Notes: generated by a model not told the origin, from the letters alone. Positions 43,858 through 52,778 are shown, counted from the first letter of the stretch. The stretch is 64,000 nt of DNA from Mucilaginibacter sp. (GCA_030445275.1 JAUCSE010000099.1:1-64000), one strand, 5' to 3'. Numbers and translations: made by a program.

Positions 43858-44829
43858 ATGTTACAAAGACCACGTAGAAACCGGAAAAGTGAAGTGATAC
43901 GCCAAATGGTGCAGGAAACCCACGTTAGTGCAGCTAACCTGATATTCCCGCTGTTTATTGTTGATGGTACGTTTCAAAAAACAGAGGTTGCATCAATGCC
44001 CGGCATTTACCGGTATTCTGTTGATAATTTGCTGCGCGAGATAGAAAGCTGTTTAAAGCTTGATTTAAACTCGTTTGATCTGTTTCCCAATATTGAGGAA
44101 TCATTGAAAGACCAGGTTGCTACCGAAAGTTACCGGGATAACAGTTTATACCTGCGGGCTATTCGCGAGGTAAAAAAGAATTTCCCTGAGGCTTGTATAG
44201 TTACCGACGTGGCGATGGACCCATACAGCAGCGATGGCCATGACGGCATTGTTAAGGATGGCGTAATATTGAATGATGAAACGCTGGAGGTATTAGGTAA
44301 AATGGCCCTGGCACATGCCCAGTGTGGTGCAGATATCATAGCCCCGTCAGACATGATGGATGGTCGTGTAGGATATATTCGCAATGTGTTGGACGAAAAC
44401 GGCTTTACAAACGTTTCTATCATGTCATACTCGGCCAAGTATGCCAGCGCGTTTTATGGTCCGTTCAGGGATGCCTTAAATTCGGCTCCCAAATTTGGTG
44501 ATAAAAAAACCTACCAGATGAACCCTGCCAATCAGCGCGAAGCATTGATTGAAGCCAATTTGGACGAACTGGAAGGTGCCGATTTTTTAATGGTAAAACC
44601 GGCATTACCTTACCTGGATGTTATAAAACTAATAAAAGATAATACCGAGCTACCTGTTGCCGCCTACAATGTAAGTGGCGAGTATGCCATGGTTAAGGCT
44701 GCTATACAACGCGGCTGGCTTAATGAACAACGTGCCATTACCGAAGTGCTAACGAGTATCAGGAGGGCAGGAGCAACGGCTATATTAACCTACCATGCCA
44801 AGGAAGTGCTGGAGAATAAATGGTTATAG
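43858..44829 (+). CDS. hemB: Delta-aminolevulinic acid dehydratase (porphobilinogen synthase)
   Basis: 323 aa, full length. Active-site lysines lie in MSYSAKYASAFYGPFRDA and FLMVKPALPYLDVI. The metal region TDVAMDPYSSDGHDG lacks the cysteine-rich zinc motif (DVALDPYSS type), so it is a Mg2+-type enzyme. It joins two ALA molecules into porphobilinogen. It is placed between hemCD and hemL with class B repeats at both junctions. Confidence 0.97.
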   Translation: MLQRPRRNRKSEVIRQMVQETHVSAANLIFPLFIVDGTFQKTEVASMPGIYRYSVDNLLREIESCLKLDLNSFDLFPNIEESLKDQVATESYRDNSLYLRAIREVKKNFPEACIVTDVAMDPYSSDGHDGIVKDGVILNDETLEVLGKMALAHAQCGADIIAPSDMMDGRVGYIRNVLDENGFTNVSIMSYSAKYASAFYGPFRDALNSAPKFGDKKTYQMNPANQREALIEANLDELEGADFLMVKPALPYLDVIKLIKDNTELPVAAYNVSGEYAMVKAAIQRGWLNEQRAITEVLTSIRRAGATAILTYHAKEVLENKWL

Positions 44830-44916
44830 AAAGCTAAAAGCATAAGGCTGAAAGCCCAAAGCTTTTATTAAATATACAATCAAGCTTTAAGCTTTATGCT
44901 TTAAGCTTTACGCTTA
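44830..44916. repeat. Class B word repeat between hemB and hemL
   Basis: The left side repeats AAAGCTAAAAGCATAAGGC words and the right side their inverse (CTTTAAGCTTTATGC). It starts immediately after the hemB stop and ends 7 bp before the hemL ATG. Confidence 0.85.
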
Positions 44917-44923
44917 AAAAAGA

Positions 44924-46294
44924 ATGTTAGATTCAATAAAAAAAATATTTTCGGGTGAGGCGAATGAGCCGGTGAACACGACAGGAAAGCCCGATATCAG
45001 CAGGGAAAAATCTGCTGAATTGTATGCCAAGGCAAAAACGTATTTTCCGGGTGGGGTTAACTCGCCGGTTAGGGCGTTTAAATCTGTTTATGGCACCCCT
45101 TTATTTATACAAAAAGGCGATGGCAGCCATATATGGGATGTTGATGGTAATGAGTTTATTGATTTTTGCTGTTCATGGGGGCCGCTTATTTTGGGTCACA
45201 ACAATGCCAAAGTAAGAGAAAAAGTTATTGAGGTAATGCAAAATGGCATGTCGTTCGGAGCGCCTACCGCTTTGGAGAATGAACTGGCCGAGCTGATCCT
45301 GAAAAATAACAAATTTATTGAAAAACTGCGTTTTGTAAGCTCGGGTACCGAGGCTGTGATGTCGGCGCTTAGGCTGGCGAGGGGTTATACCAAACGCGAT
45401 AAAATATTAAAGTTTGAGGGTTGCTACCACGGTCATACCGATGCTTTACTGGTTAAAGCAGGCTCGGGCTTGGTAACCTTTGGCGAAACTTCATCAGCAG
45501 GTGTACCTAAGGCATTTGCCGATGAAACCATTGTAGTGTCCCTAAATGATAAGGAAGCCGTAACCAAGGCCTTTGAAGAGTTTAAAGATCAGATAGCCGC
45601 CGTTATTATTGAACCGATCCCGGCGAATAATGGCTTGCTGTTACAGGAAAAGGAATACCTGCAGTTTTTGCGTGATATATGTACCCAAAATGGTACTCTG
45701 CTTATATTTGATGAGGTAATATCAGGTTTCAGGATAGGTTTTGAAGGAGCGTCAGGGTATTACGGTATTAAACCGGATATCATTACCTATGGTAAAATTA
45801 TAGGTGGTGGCTTGCCGGTAGGCGCCTATGGAGCATCGGCAGCTATTATGAGCAATATATCACCCGAAGGTTCGGTATACCAGGCAGGTACTTTATCTGG
45901 TAACCCGGTAGCTATGGCCGCTGGTATTGCCCAGTTGAGTGAACTGTTAAGAATGGGCTTTTACCGAGATTTGAACAATAAGACAGAGGAGTTCAGGGAG
46001 GCAGTACAGCGCTTTGCCACAGCACGTAACTATAAATTTAAGGTGTTTGGCATAGGCTCTATATTCTGGTTTGCTTTTACAGATAAAGAGTATATTCGTA
46101 CAGCCGAAGATATTGATGTTTCCAGTATGGAGAAATTCAAAAAGTTTCACCGCGAATTAATAAATCGTGGTATTTACCTGGGGCCATCAGGTTATGAAGT
46201 TGGCTTTATATCATCGGCACATACTAAAATAGACCTGGAGAAAGCAAAACGTGCTATATTTGATAGTCTTGACCTGGTATTTAACGGGAAATAG
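44924..46294 (+). CDS. hemL: Glutamate-1-semialdehyde 2,1-aminomutase
   Basis: 456 aa, about 25 longer than typical because of an N-terminal extension (MLDSIKKIFSGEANEP). The PLP Lys lies in ITYGKIIGGGLPVGAYG. Other signatures are FPGGVNSPVRAF, RFVSSGTEAVMSALRLARG and YQAGTLSGNPVAMAAG. It converts glutamate-1-semialdehyde to ALA, directly after HemA. The order hemB then hemL then regulatory genes is continuous on the plus strand. Confidence 0.97.
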   Translation: MLDSIKKIFSGEANEPVNTTGKPDISREKSAELYAKAKTYFPGGVNSPVRAFKSVYGTPLFIQKGDGSHIWDVDGNEFIDFCCSWGPLILGHNNAKVREKVIEVMQNGMSFGAPTALENELAELILKNNKFIEKLRFVSSGTEAVMSALRLARGYTKRDKILKFEGCYHGHTDALLVKAGSGLVTFGETSSAGVPKAFADETIVVSLNDKEAVTKAFEEFKDQIAAVIIEPIPANNGLLLQEKEYLQFLRDICTQNGTLLIFDEVISGFRIGFEGASGYYGIKPDIITYGKIIGGGLPVGAYGASAAIMSNISPEGSVYQAGTLSGNPVAMAAGIAQLSELLRMGFYRDLNNKTEEFREAVQRFATARNYKFKVFGIGSIFWFAFTDKEYIRTAEDIDVSSMEKFKKFHRELINRGIYLGPSGYEVGFISSAHTKIDLEKAKRAIFDSLDLVFNGK

Positions 46295-46295
46295 G

Positions 46296-46360
46296 CGTGT
46301 TGCCAGGTTCTGGGTTCGAGTTGCCTGAAGTGCTACCCGAACCCCGAACCTGGCAACACG
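46296..46360. repeat. Class B word repeat between hemL and the kinase
   Basis: 26-nt arms (46296-46321 and 46335-46360) are inverted with two mismatches. The word is CAGGTTCGGGGTTCGGGT. It starts 2 bp after the hemL stop. Confidence 0.85.
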
Positions 46361-46379
46361 AAACTTAATATTAAGTGAA

Positions 46380-47255
46380 ATGAAAAAGCCATTTGTTATT
46401 TTTTACGCGCTGATCATATACGCTGTTTCCGAACTGGTTTGGTGGGGGTATATGCTCATGAAACTACAGCCGGAACGCATTGGTATGATTATTGGTGAGG
46501 GCAGTATGTTTGTTTTGATATTTGTAGTAGGCGCCTATAGCCTGCATGCATCCATCAACAAAGAACGTAAGCTGCAGGAGCAGAAAAAGAATTTTTTGCT
46601 TTCAGTAACGCATGAACTAAAATCGCCGCTGGCATCTATTAAAATATTATTGCAAACTATTCAAAAGCGTAATTTGACCAAAGAACAGATATTGGATTTT
46701 GTAAGCAAATCATTGTTAGATGTGGAACGTTTGGATGACATGGTGGAGAATATGCTGTTGGCATCAAAAATTGATAACCGGTCGTATACTTTCCCCAAAG
46801 CCAGTTTTAATCTTTCGGTATTGGTTGATAGTATTGTTAACCGCTTGCAGATCACCAAATGTGATTGTAACCAGCAGATCATAGATGCCGAAATTGAACC
46901 TAAGATCGAGATCACCGGTGATAAATTCGCTTTAACATCGGTAGTGACCAATTTGATTGAAAACGCGGTTAAATACTCGAGTCCGTGTTCGGCAGTACAT
47001 GTCAAATTGTTTTCGAAGGAAGAAAGAGTTTACTTGGAAGTTGCTGATCATGGCATTGGCATAGCCGATAATGAAAAAACACGTATTTTCGATAAGTTTT
47101 ACCGTGTAGGCAGTGAGGATACCCGTAATACTAAAGGTACCGGACTGGGTCTTTATATTGTAAAAGAAGTGCTTGATAAACACAAGGCCAGCATCAGGGT
47201 AAGGGATAATCGCCCCGAGGGTAGTGTTTTTGAAGTTGTATTTGGATTAACCTAA
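46380..47255 (+). CDS. Sensor histidine kinase in the heme cluster
   Basis: 291 aa. Two membrane helices (about 5-27 and 36-58) are joined by a loop of only about 8 residues, so there is no extracytoplasmic sensor domain. HisKA has His78 in LSVTHELKSPLAS. The HATPase shows VTNLIENAVKYS, DHGIGIAD and GTGLGLYIV. Such short kinases often sense within the membrane or through partners. It is followed 12 bp later by its OmpR-type regulator and enclosed by hemL and hemE, so heme, redox or envelope state could be the signal. Confidence 0.92.
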   Translation: MKKPFVIFYALIIYAVSELVWWGYMLMKLQPERIGMIIGEGSMFVLIFVVGAYSLHASINKERKLQEQKKNFLLSVTHELKSPLASIKILLQTIQKRNLTKEQILDFVSKSLLDVERLDDMVENMLLASKIDNRSYTFPKASFNLSVLVDSIVNRLQITKCDCNQQIIDAEIEPKIEITGDKFALTSVVTNLIENAVKYSSPCSAVHVKLFSKEERVYLEVADHGIGIADNEKTRIFDKFYRVGSEDTRNTKGTGLGLYIVKEVLDKHKASIRVRDNRPEGSVFEVVFGLT

Positions 47256-47267
47256 ATTGTAACTAAA

Positions 47268-47975
47268 ATGCCAAACAAAAAAAGAATTTTATTAGCCGAA
47301 GACGAAGAACATTTGTTAGAAGCCATCAAACTTAACCTTGAGCTGGAGGGTTATAAAGTTTCTACAGCTAAAAATGGTAAAAAGGCTTTACAGTTATTTA
47401 AGGAAGAGCGTTTTAACCTGGTAATATTAGATGTGATGATGCCTGAAATTGACGGTTTTGTTGTAGCCGAAACTATCAGGCTTGAAAATACAGAAGTTCC
47501 TATTATGTTTTTAACCGCTAAAAACACCAATGAGGATAAAATTGCTGGTCTTAAAAAGGGTGCCGACGATTACCTGACCAAACCATTTAACCTGGAAGAG
47601 CTGATACTAAGGGTGAACAACCTGGTAAAACGCAGTCTGAAAGGTGAGGACCTAAAAGAGTTTAACAGCTATAAAATTGGCGACAAAACCATCCATTTTA
47701 ACTCATTTGAATTGGTAAATGCCGATAGTTCTATCACCCCGCTTACCAAGAAAGAAACGATGCTGCTTAAACTGCTTATTGAGCGCAGAAATGACGCGGT
47801 ATCGCGTGAGCAGATATTGGAAACGGTTTGGAATTATGATGTATATCCTTCAACCCGTACTATTGATAACTTTATCCTAACTTTCCGTAAGTATTTTGAA
47901 CCAGATCCCAAGAACCCGGTTTATTTTCACTCTATCCGCGGTGTAGGTTATAAATTTACCGATAATCAGCATTAA
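47268..47975 (+). CDS. OmpR/PhoB-family response regulator
   Basis: 235 aa. The receiver domain has acidic AEDEE and phospho-acceptor Asp55 (LVILDVMMPE), Thr in FLTAKN and Lys in DYLTKPF. The C-terminal winged helix (about 135-233) includes LTKKETMLLKLLIERRNDAVSREQIL and RTIDNFILTFRKYFE. Its stop overlaps the start of the TPR gene (TAATG), implying coupled translation. Target genes unknown; hem genes are the natural candidates. Confidence 0.94.
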   Translation: MPNKKRILLAEDEEHLLEAIKLNLELEGYKVSTAKNGKKALQLFKEERFNLVILDVMMPEIDGFVVAETIRLENTEVPIMFLTAKNTNEDKIAGLKKGADDYLTKPFNLEELILRVNNLVKRSLKGEDLKEFNSYKIGDKTIHFNSFELVNADSSITPLTKKETMLLKLLIERRNDAVSREQILETVWNYDVYPSTRTIDNFILTFRKYFEPDPKNPVYFHSIRGVGYKFTDNQH

Positions 47976-48496
47976 TGTTCAGCAATAGGGTACGTATATT
48001 TATTGCATTTATTTTCCTGTTATCGCTGGGCTTGCTGCTGTATTTGCGTATTTATGAGCTTGCGGCAGTAGCCGTAATGATGATCATACTGCTCATTTGG
48101 GATTACTTTAAACAAGGTACCTTGGTTGTTGCTGCTAAGTATTTTCATGCCAAAGATTATGATAAAACCGAGGCATCATTAAAGGAAATTACCAGACCCG
48201 AGTGGCTTAGTAAAAAGCGCCGCGGGTTTTACGAATATATATACGGCGGTATTTGTATACAGAGGCAGGAGTTTGAAGCGGCTGAGAGGCATTATGAATT
48301 GGCGGCACAATATCCGCTGCACACCGTTCATGATCATGTAGCGGCACTGGTAAGCGTTGCTAATATCAATATCAGGTTTGGTAATTATGATAAAGCTAAA
48401 GCCTATTTACAACTGGCAGAAAACCATACAGATAAAATTACGGCCAAAATGAAGGAGGTAATAAACCGGCTTCATCAGGAATTAAAAAAACACTAA
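47975..48496 (+). CDS. Membrane-anchored TPR-like protein
   Basis: 173 aa. Two N-terminal helices (about 5-45: IFIAFIFLLSLGLLLYL, LAAVAVMMIILLIW) are followed by about 110 residues of helical repeats with FHAKDYDKTEASLKEI, RQEFEAAERHYELAAQYP and FGNYDKAKAYLQLAENH. The layout recalls HemY-like or TPR scaffold proteins, but the sequence is not clearly HemY. It overlaps the regulator by 1 bp and lies before hemE. Confidence 0.75.
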   Translation: MFSNRVRIFIAFIFLLSLGLLLYLRIYELAAVAVMMIILLIWDYFKQGTLVVAAKYFHAKDYDKTEASLKEITRPEWLSKKRRGFYEYIYGGICIQRQEFEAAERHYELAAQYPLHTVHDHVAALVSVANINIRFGNYDKAKAYLQLAENHTDKITAKMKEVINRLHQELKKH

Positions 48497-48500
48497 TACA

Positions 48501-48594
48501 TAGTATCAAGTAGCTAGTATCAAGTATCACGATTTAGTAAAGGTTGATAAAGCCATTTTTAGTCTTGATACTTGATACTAGCTACTTGATACTA
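48501..48594. repeat. Class B word repeat before hemE (AGTATCAAGTAGCT)
   Basis: 29-nt perfect inverted arms at 48501-48529 and 48566-48594 built from AGTATCAAG and TAGCTAG words. It starts 4 bp after the TPR stop and ends 9 bp before the hemE ATG. Confidence 0.92.
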
Positions 48595-48603
48595 AAAAAC
48601 ACT

Positions 48604-49629
48604 ATGAAAGATTCGTTATTAATAAAAGCAGCTTTTTCCGAAAAAACAGAACGCCCGCCGGTATGGATGATGCGCCAGGCTGGTCGTTTCATGAAAGAAT
48701 ACTGGGATATCAAAAACAAATATTCTTTCCTGGAAATGTGCAAAACCCCGGGACTGGCCGCTGATGTTACCATGCTGCCGGTTAATTTGCTGGGTATTGA
48801 CGCTGCCATCCTGTTCTCGGACATATTGGTTACCGGCGAAGCTATGGGCGGCGATCTGAGCTTTAATATGGGTGTTGGCCCTAAATTTGCCAATCCGGTA
48901 CGTACACAGGGAGATATTGATAACCTACAAACTGATGTGATCCATAAGCTGCAATATGTAGCCGATGCCATAAAAGTAATACAGCAACGCCTTAATGGCA
49001 GCATCCCGCTTATTGGCTTTGCCGGCGCACCATTTACGGTGATGAGCTATCTGGTAGAAGGCGGATCGTCAAAAGATTTTAAACTAACCAAGTTGATGCT
49101 GCATAATGAGCCGGAAATGGCTCATCAGCTGCTATCAAAAATTGCTACTGTAACTGCTGATTACCTTAACCTGCAGATAGCTGCCGGTGTAAATGCCGTG
49201 CAAATATTTGACAGCTGGGCGCAGGCCCTGGCATGGGATGACTATAAAGAGTTTAGTCACCGGTATATAACCGAGATCATCAGTAAACTGCATCGCAAAG
49301 ATATACCGGTGATATCTTTTTGTAAAGGGAGTTCGGTATTTGCGCCATTAATGGCCGAAGCCAAACCTGATGTTATTTCTATCGACTGGAATGTTGATTT
49401 GCTGGATATTAAAAAGCGTTTACCAGCGGGTATAGCTGTGCAAGGTAACCTCGACCCGCATATATTATACGCTGATAAAAAAGTAATCAAAGACCGCATA
49501 CACCGCCTGTTCGATAGGATGAAGGACGAAAAAGGTTTCATCTTTAACCTGGGTCATGGCATTATGCCCGATATTCCGTTTGATAACGTGAAGTACGCGG
49601 TTGAAGTTATAAAAGAATATAAATACTAA
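48604..49629 (+). CDS. hemE: Uroporphyrinogen decarboxylase
   Basis: 341 aa from ATG 48604; an earlier in-frame TTG at 48544 lies inside the word repeat. Family motifs are RPPVWMMRQAGRFMKEYW, PVNLLGIDAAILFSDILV, GFAGAPFTVMSYLVEGG and FNLGHGIMPDIPFDNVK. It removes four carboxyls from uroporphyrinogen III to give coproporphyrinogen III. It closes the common trunk of the pathway; the next enzyme (HemF/HemN) is not here. Confidence 0.97.
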   Translation: MKDSLLIKAAFSEKTERPPVWMMRQAGRFMKEYWDIKNKYSFLEMCKTPGLAADVTMLPVNLLGIDAAILFSDILVTGEAMGGDLSFNMGVGPKFANPVRTQGDIDNLQTDVIHKLQYVADAIKVIQQRLNGSIPLIGFAGAPFTVMSYLVEGGSSKDFKLTKLMLHNEPEMAHQLLSKIATVTADYLNLQIAAGVNAVQIFDSWAQALAWDDYKEFSHRYITEIISKLHRKDIPVISFCKGSSVFAPLMAEAKPDVISIDWNVDLLDIKKRLPAGIAVQGNLDPHILYADKKVIKDRIHRLFDRMKDEKGFIFNLGHGIMPDIPFDNVKYAVEVIKEYKY

Positions 49630-49718
49630 CACGAATTTCACGAATAAGGACGAATTGAATATTAATGCGAGTTTTTTTGTGGCATTCGTGAAATTCGAAA
49701 GAATTCGTGAAATTAGTA
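49626..49718. repeat. TTCGTGAAATTAGT-family palindrome
   Basis: Left CACGAATTTCACGAATA and right ATTCGTGAAATTCG/ATTCGTGAAATTAGT copies are inverted. It overlaps the hemE stop and reaches to 14 bp before hemJ. Related copy at 52662-52758. Confidence 0.85.
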
Positions 49719-49731
49719 TTTAAATAAACTT

Positions 49732-50271
49732 ATGTACGATTACGTAAAAGCTATACACATCATTTTTGTAGTCTGCTGGATGGCAGGGCTGTTTTATAGT
49801 GTGCGTTTGTTTATTTACCATACCGAAGCACAGGACAAACCAGAGCCCGATCGCAGAATACTATCAGAGCAATTTGAGATCATTGAGCGCAAACTATGGT
49901 ATATTATAGCTGTGCCTTCTATGATCATCACCATAGCGGCAGGTGTAACCATGCTGATATTACGGCCCGTGTGGCTTCATTTTGGCTGGATGCATATCAA
50001 GCTTACCTTCGTGGTTTTGCTGGGTATTTACCATCATATTTGCCAGAACAAGATAAAACAAATGAGTAAAGGCGTATTTAAATGGACCTCTATTCAACTA
50101 CGTTTATGGAACGAACTGGCCACCTTGTTTCTGTTTGCCATCGTTTTTCTGGTAGTGCTTAAAAGCGCGCTCAACTGGATATTTGGTGTTGTTGGCCTGG
50201 TAGCTTTAGCGGTGATCCTGATGATCGCAGTAAAGATCTACAAGCGCTTTAGGATGAAGAATAAAGAGTAA
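49732..50271 (+). CDS. hemJ: HemJ-type protoporphyrinogen IX oxidase (CopD-like)
   Basis: 179 aa with four or five membrane helices. The N-terminal YVKAIHIIFVVCWMAGLFYSVRLFIYH matches HemJ, with the essential His at position 9. GWMHIKLTFVVLLGIYHHI carries the second conserved His/Lys region. It oxidises protoporphyrinogen to protoporphyrin without oxygen dependence as strict as HemY. Its place after hemE supports this over a copper (CopD) role. It completes the visible heme genes. Confidence 0.88.
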   Translation: MYDYVKAIHIIFVVCWMAGLFYSVRLFIYHTEAQDKPEPDRRILSEQFEIIERKLWYIIAVPSMIITIAAGVTMLILRPVWLHFGWMHIKLTFVVLLGIYHHICQNKIKQMSKGVFKWTSIQLRLWNELATLFLFAIVFLVVLKSALNWIFGVVGLVALAVILMIAVKIYKRFRMKNKE

Positions 50272-50286
50272 GTTCCAAAAAAAACG

Positions 50287-50383
50287 CGTCATTGCGAGGT
50301 ACGAAGCAATCTCTACACAGGCAGGTCAACTATGCAGGTTTGCTCTGTACAGCATAGAGATTGCTTCGTACCTCGCAATGACG
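50287..50383. repeat. Class A REP-like palindrome (ATTGC variant)
   Basis: Arms share the ATTGC/GCAAT mini-stem with loop GAGGTACGAA. The ends are nearly identical to 25582-25693, with a shorter centre. Confidence 0.9.
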
Positions 50384-50490
50384 AGTTTGATAAATATTTA
50401 CCTAACCTATCCCATTTCTCCCCGCATCTACAGAAAATATTTTTCATAGCGTGCAACCATTTGCCAAAGCATCACATCTTACTGTTATAA

Positions 50491-51063
50491 ATGATGTTTT
50501 TGGAACCAACCTATACTATCAACCAACTGATTGACCGCTGTAAGGCGGGCGAACGCAAAGCACAGGAATTGTTGTATAAACAATTTGCTGCCAAAATGCT
50601 GGCCGTATGCATGCGGTATGCCACAGATAGGATGGAAGCCGAGGACATGCTGCAGAACGGTTTTATCAGGGTGTTTCAAAAAGCTGGAGATTATCGTGGC
50701 GAGGGTTCGTTTGAAGGATGGGTACGGCGCATCATGGTTCACAGCGCCATTGAGTATTACCGCAAACATCATAAAATGCTGCAGGTGATTGATATTGATG
50801 AAGCAGGACAAGAGCCATCTGTTAACCCGGTCGCTGCGTCAAATCTTGATGCACAGGTATTAATGACTTTAATACAGCAGTTGGCACCGGGCTATCGTAT
50901 GGTATTTAATCTTTATGCCCTGGAAGGTTATTCGCATAAAGAAATTGCAGAGATGATCGGTATCAGCGAGGGCGCTTCAAAATCACAGCTATCAAGGGCA
51001 CGGAATATATTAAAAGAACAAATTGCAAAAATGGAGGGTAAAAGTTATGGATATGCGGGATAA
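50491..51063 (+). CDS. ECF-type RNA polymerase sigma factor
   Basis: 190 aa. Region 2 (YKQFAAKMLAVCMRYATDRMEAEDMLQNGFIRVFQKAGDY and FEGWVRRIMVHSAIEYYRKH) and region 4 (LAPGYRMVFNLYALEGYSHKEIAEMIGISEGASKSQLSRARNILK) are complete, with an unusual linker (VIDIDEAGQEPSVNPVAAS). The next gene starts inside its last codons, suggesting translational coupling. The partner is probably the membrane protein that follows. Regulon unknown. Confidence 0.93.
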   Translation: MMFLEPTYTINQLIDRCKAGERKAQELLYKQFAAKMLAVCMRYATDRMEAEDMLQNGFIRVFQKAGDYRGEGSFEGWVRRIMVHSAIEYYRKHHKMLQVIDIDEAGQEPSVNPVAASNLDAQVLMTLIQQLAPGYRMVFNLYALEGYSHKEIAEMIGISEGASKSQLSRARNILKEQIAKMEGKSYGYAG

Positions 51064-51820
51064 TGAACTGGATAACCTGTTTCAATCGGTACTTGATGAT
51101 CATGAAATGGAACCATCGGCCGGTGTATGGCAAGGTATTACCACTCAATTGGACGCTGATAAACGTAAACGATCATTAGCATACTTTTTACGTATAGCGG
51201 CCAGCATTGTATTACTGGTTACTGCAGGCATTTTGTTTATCCCCCGGGCAGTTAAAGTGAATCACCAGCAACCATCAATTAATAAAATCGCTAAAAATGT
51301 ATTACCGGTAAAGCCATCTCCGATTATTACAGTTAAACCCGTTTTACCGGCCGCAGATCAGCAAAACAAAAAGTCGGTAAAGGCAGTTATAGCACCAATT
51401 AGTAATTTGGCCGCTGTAAAGGTTATAAAGGCCAATAAGAAAGAAATTTCACATAAAGTGCTACCAGTGGAAGGCACTCTGAAAACGGAGGAGGAACCTG
51501 AATTAGCTTTGGCCGCTCGTGGTGACGATTTGATAAACCCGGCTGCTCCTGATACCGAAAACGGGATAAACCCAACTGTAGATAAGGTATTTGAAAACAA
51601 TACCAAATTAGTTGCCGTACAATTGCCTGCGGTAAGCAAGCCAAAGTTGGCCCCGATAAAAAAGCGCCGGATCCGCAGTTTGGGTGATATACTGAATGTG
51701 GTGATAGCAGCAGTAGATAAGCGGGAAGACAAGTTTATTGAGTTTAGCAATACCGACGAGGATGATGCTACCATTACCGGTATTAACCTGGGCATTATCA
51801 AAGTGAAAAAAGAAAAATAA
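51047..51820 (+). CDS. Single-span membrane protein, possible anti-sigma factor
   Basis: 257 aa from ATG 51047 (another ATG at 51053), overlapping the sigma gene by 17 bp and preceded by a good GGAGGGTAAAAG ribosome site. The cytoplasmic N-terminus (about 43 aa) includes NLFQSVLDDHEMEPSAGVWQGIT. A TM helix (about 50-66) is followed by a long basic, Lys/Ala/Val-rich extracytoplasmic part with no recognised fold. No zinc anti-sigma motif (HxxxCxxC) is seen. Topology and overlap fit an anti-sigma partner, which is inference. Confidence 0.6.
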   Translation: MDMRDNELDNLFQSVLDDHEMEPSAGVWQGITTQLDADKRKRSLAYFLRIAASIVLLVTAGILFIPRAVKVNHQQPSINKIAKNVLPVKPSPIITVKPVLPAADQQNKKSVKAVIAPISNLAAVKVIKANKKEISHKVLPVEGTLKTEEEPELALAARGDDLINPAAPDTENGINPTVDKVFENNTKLVAVQLPAVSKPKLAPIKKRRIRSLGDILNVVIAAVDKREDKFIEFSNTDEDDATITGINLGIIKVKKEK

Positions 51821-51839
51821 GATGTATATTAATCACTAT

Positions 51840-52658
51840 ATGAAACGTTTAATTTTTACCATCATCATATGCGTTGCGGCAGGCACCGCGTTTGCTCAAG
51901 CTATCCCAACCGATTCAACTCATACTACCAAGGATAGTGTTACAAAAAAAAGGGTGCGGGTGAAACTTGGTGTAGGCAACGATGCGCCGGCTATATCAAA
52001 TACTCCGGATACCGCATACCATGCTCATAAAGCTCCGGGCTTTTCGTTTGGGGTTACTTTTTCCAGGATCGACCTGGGTTTTGCAACTTTGATTGATCAT
52101 GGCAGCTTTACCTTATCGCCCAATAACCAGTTTTTGAGTTATCGTCAATGGAAAACCAGCAACTTTGGGTTCGATCTGGTACAATTTGGCTATCGGTTTA
52201 ACAGCGCCTTTAAAATATATGTTTCGGGTGGGTTCGACTGGACAAACATTCGTCTGCGCAAAGACATCACCATACAAAGAAATGCACCTGTATTAACTTA
52301 TACAGAGGATGATATTAATTACAGCAAGAACAAGTTTTCATCAAGTTACCTGCGCATTCCTTTATCCTTTTACTACCGGAGCCATGAAGATGCCAGCGGA
52401 AACTATTTTCGCCTGGTTGCAGGGCCCGAAATTGGTGTGTTACTAAACGGACGTGTAAAACAAATAAGCGAGGAGAACGGCAAACAAAAATTTAATGATG
52501 ACTACCACTTTACCAAACTACGTAAAGGTGCATTTATACGCGTGGGTTACGGCATAATGGGTATATATGCCAAATATTACTTTAGCGACATGTTTGAGAA
52601 CAGCCCCGCACAGGCAGGCTTGAAGAATTTCTCCTTTGGATTGACGCTGGGATTTTAA
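51840..52658 (+). CDS. Outer-membrane beta-barrel protein (PorT-like)
   Basis: 272 aa from ATG 51840 (an ATG at 51822 adds 6 residues before the signal peptide MKRLIFTIIICVAAGTAFA-QA). The mature part has many alternating strands (FSFGVTFSRIDLGFATL, FGFDLVQFGYRFNSAFKIYVSGGFDW) and ends FSFGLTLGF with terminal Phe. It is of the outer membrane beta-barrel / PorT type. It follows the putative anti-sigma gene after 19 bp. A sigma-membrane protein-barrel trio suggests envelope sensing. Confidence 0.8.
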   Translation: MKRLIFTIIICVAAGTAFAQAIPTDSTHTTKDSVTKKRVRVKLGVGNDAPAISNTPDTAYHAHKAPGFSFGVTFSRIDLGFATLIDHGSFTLSPNNQFLSYRQWKTSNFGFDLVQFGYRFNSAFKIYVSGGFDWTNIRLRKDITIQRNAPVLTYTEDDINYSKNKFSSSYLRIPLSFYYRSHEDASGNYFRLVAGPEIGVLLNGRVKQISEENGKQKFNDDYHFTKLRKGAFIRVGYGIMGIYAKYYFSDMFENSPAQAGLKNFSFGLTLGF

Positions 52659-52661
52659 AAG

Positions 52662-52758
52662 ACACTAATTTCACGAATAGAGCCGAATTTCACGAATATC
52701 AACAATATCGCGAATCCATAAATTCGTGAAATTTGAAAAAATTCGAGATGATTAGTGT
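52662..52758. repeat. TTCGTGAAATTAGT-family palindrome
   Basis: ACTAATTTCACGAATA and GCCGAATTTCACGAATA on the left; ATTCGTGAAATTTG and GATTAGTGTTT inverted on the right. Starts 3 bp after the barrel gene's stop. Confidence 0.85.
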
Positions 52759-52764
52759 TTGTAC

Positions 52765-52772
52765 TATCTTTG
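52765..52772 (+). promoter_or_regulatory. -7 box of the ABC ATPase gene
   Basis: TATCTTTG ends 6 bp before the ATG at 52779. No standard -33 box. Confidence 0.4.
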
Positions 52773-52778
52773 CCACTC

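Noticed and set aside
51358..51801. Minus-strand frame of 147 codons opposite the membrane protein gene
   Set aside because: Antisense to the sigma-linked gene; the plus-strand gene is supported by overlap and topology.
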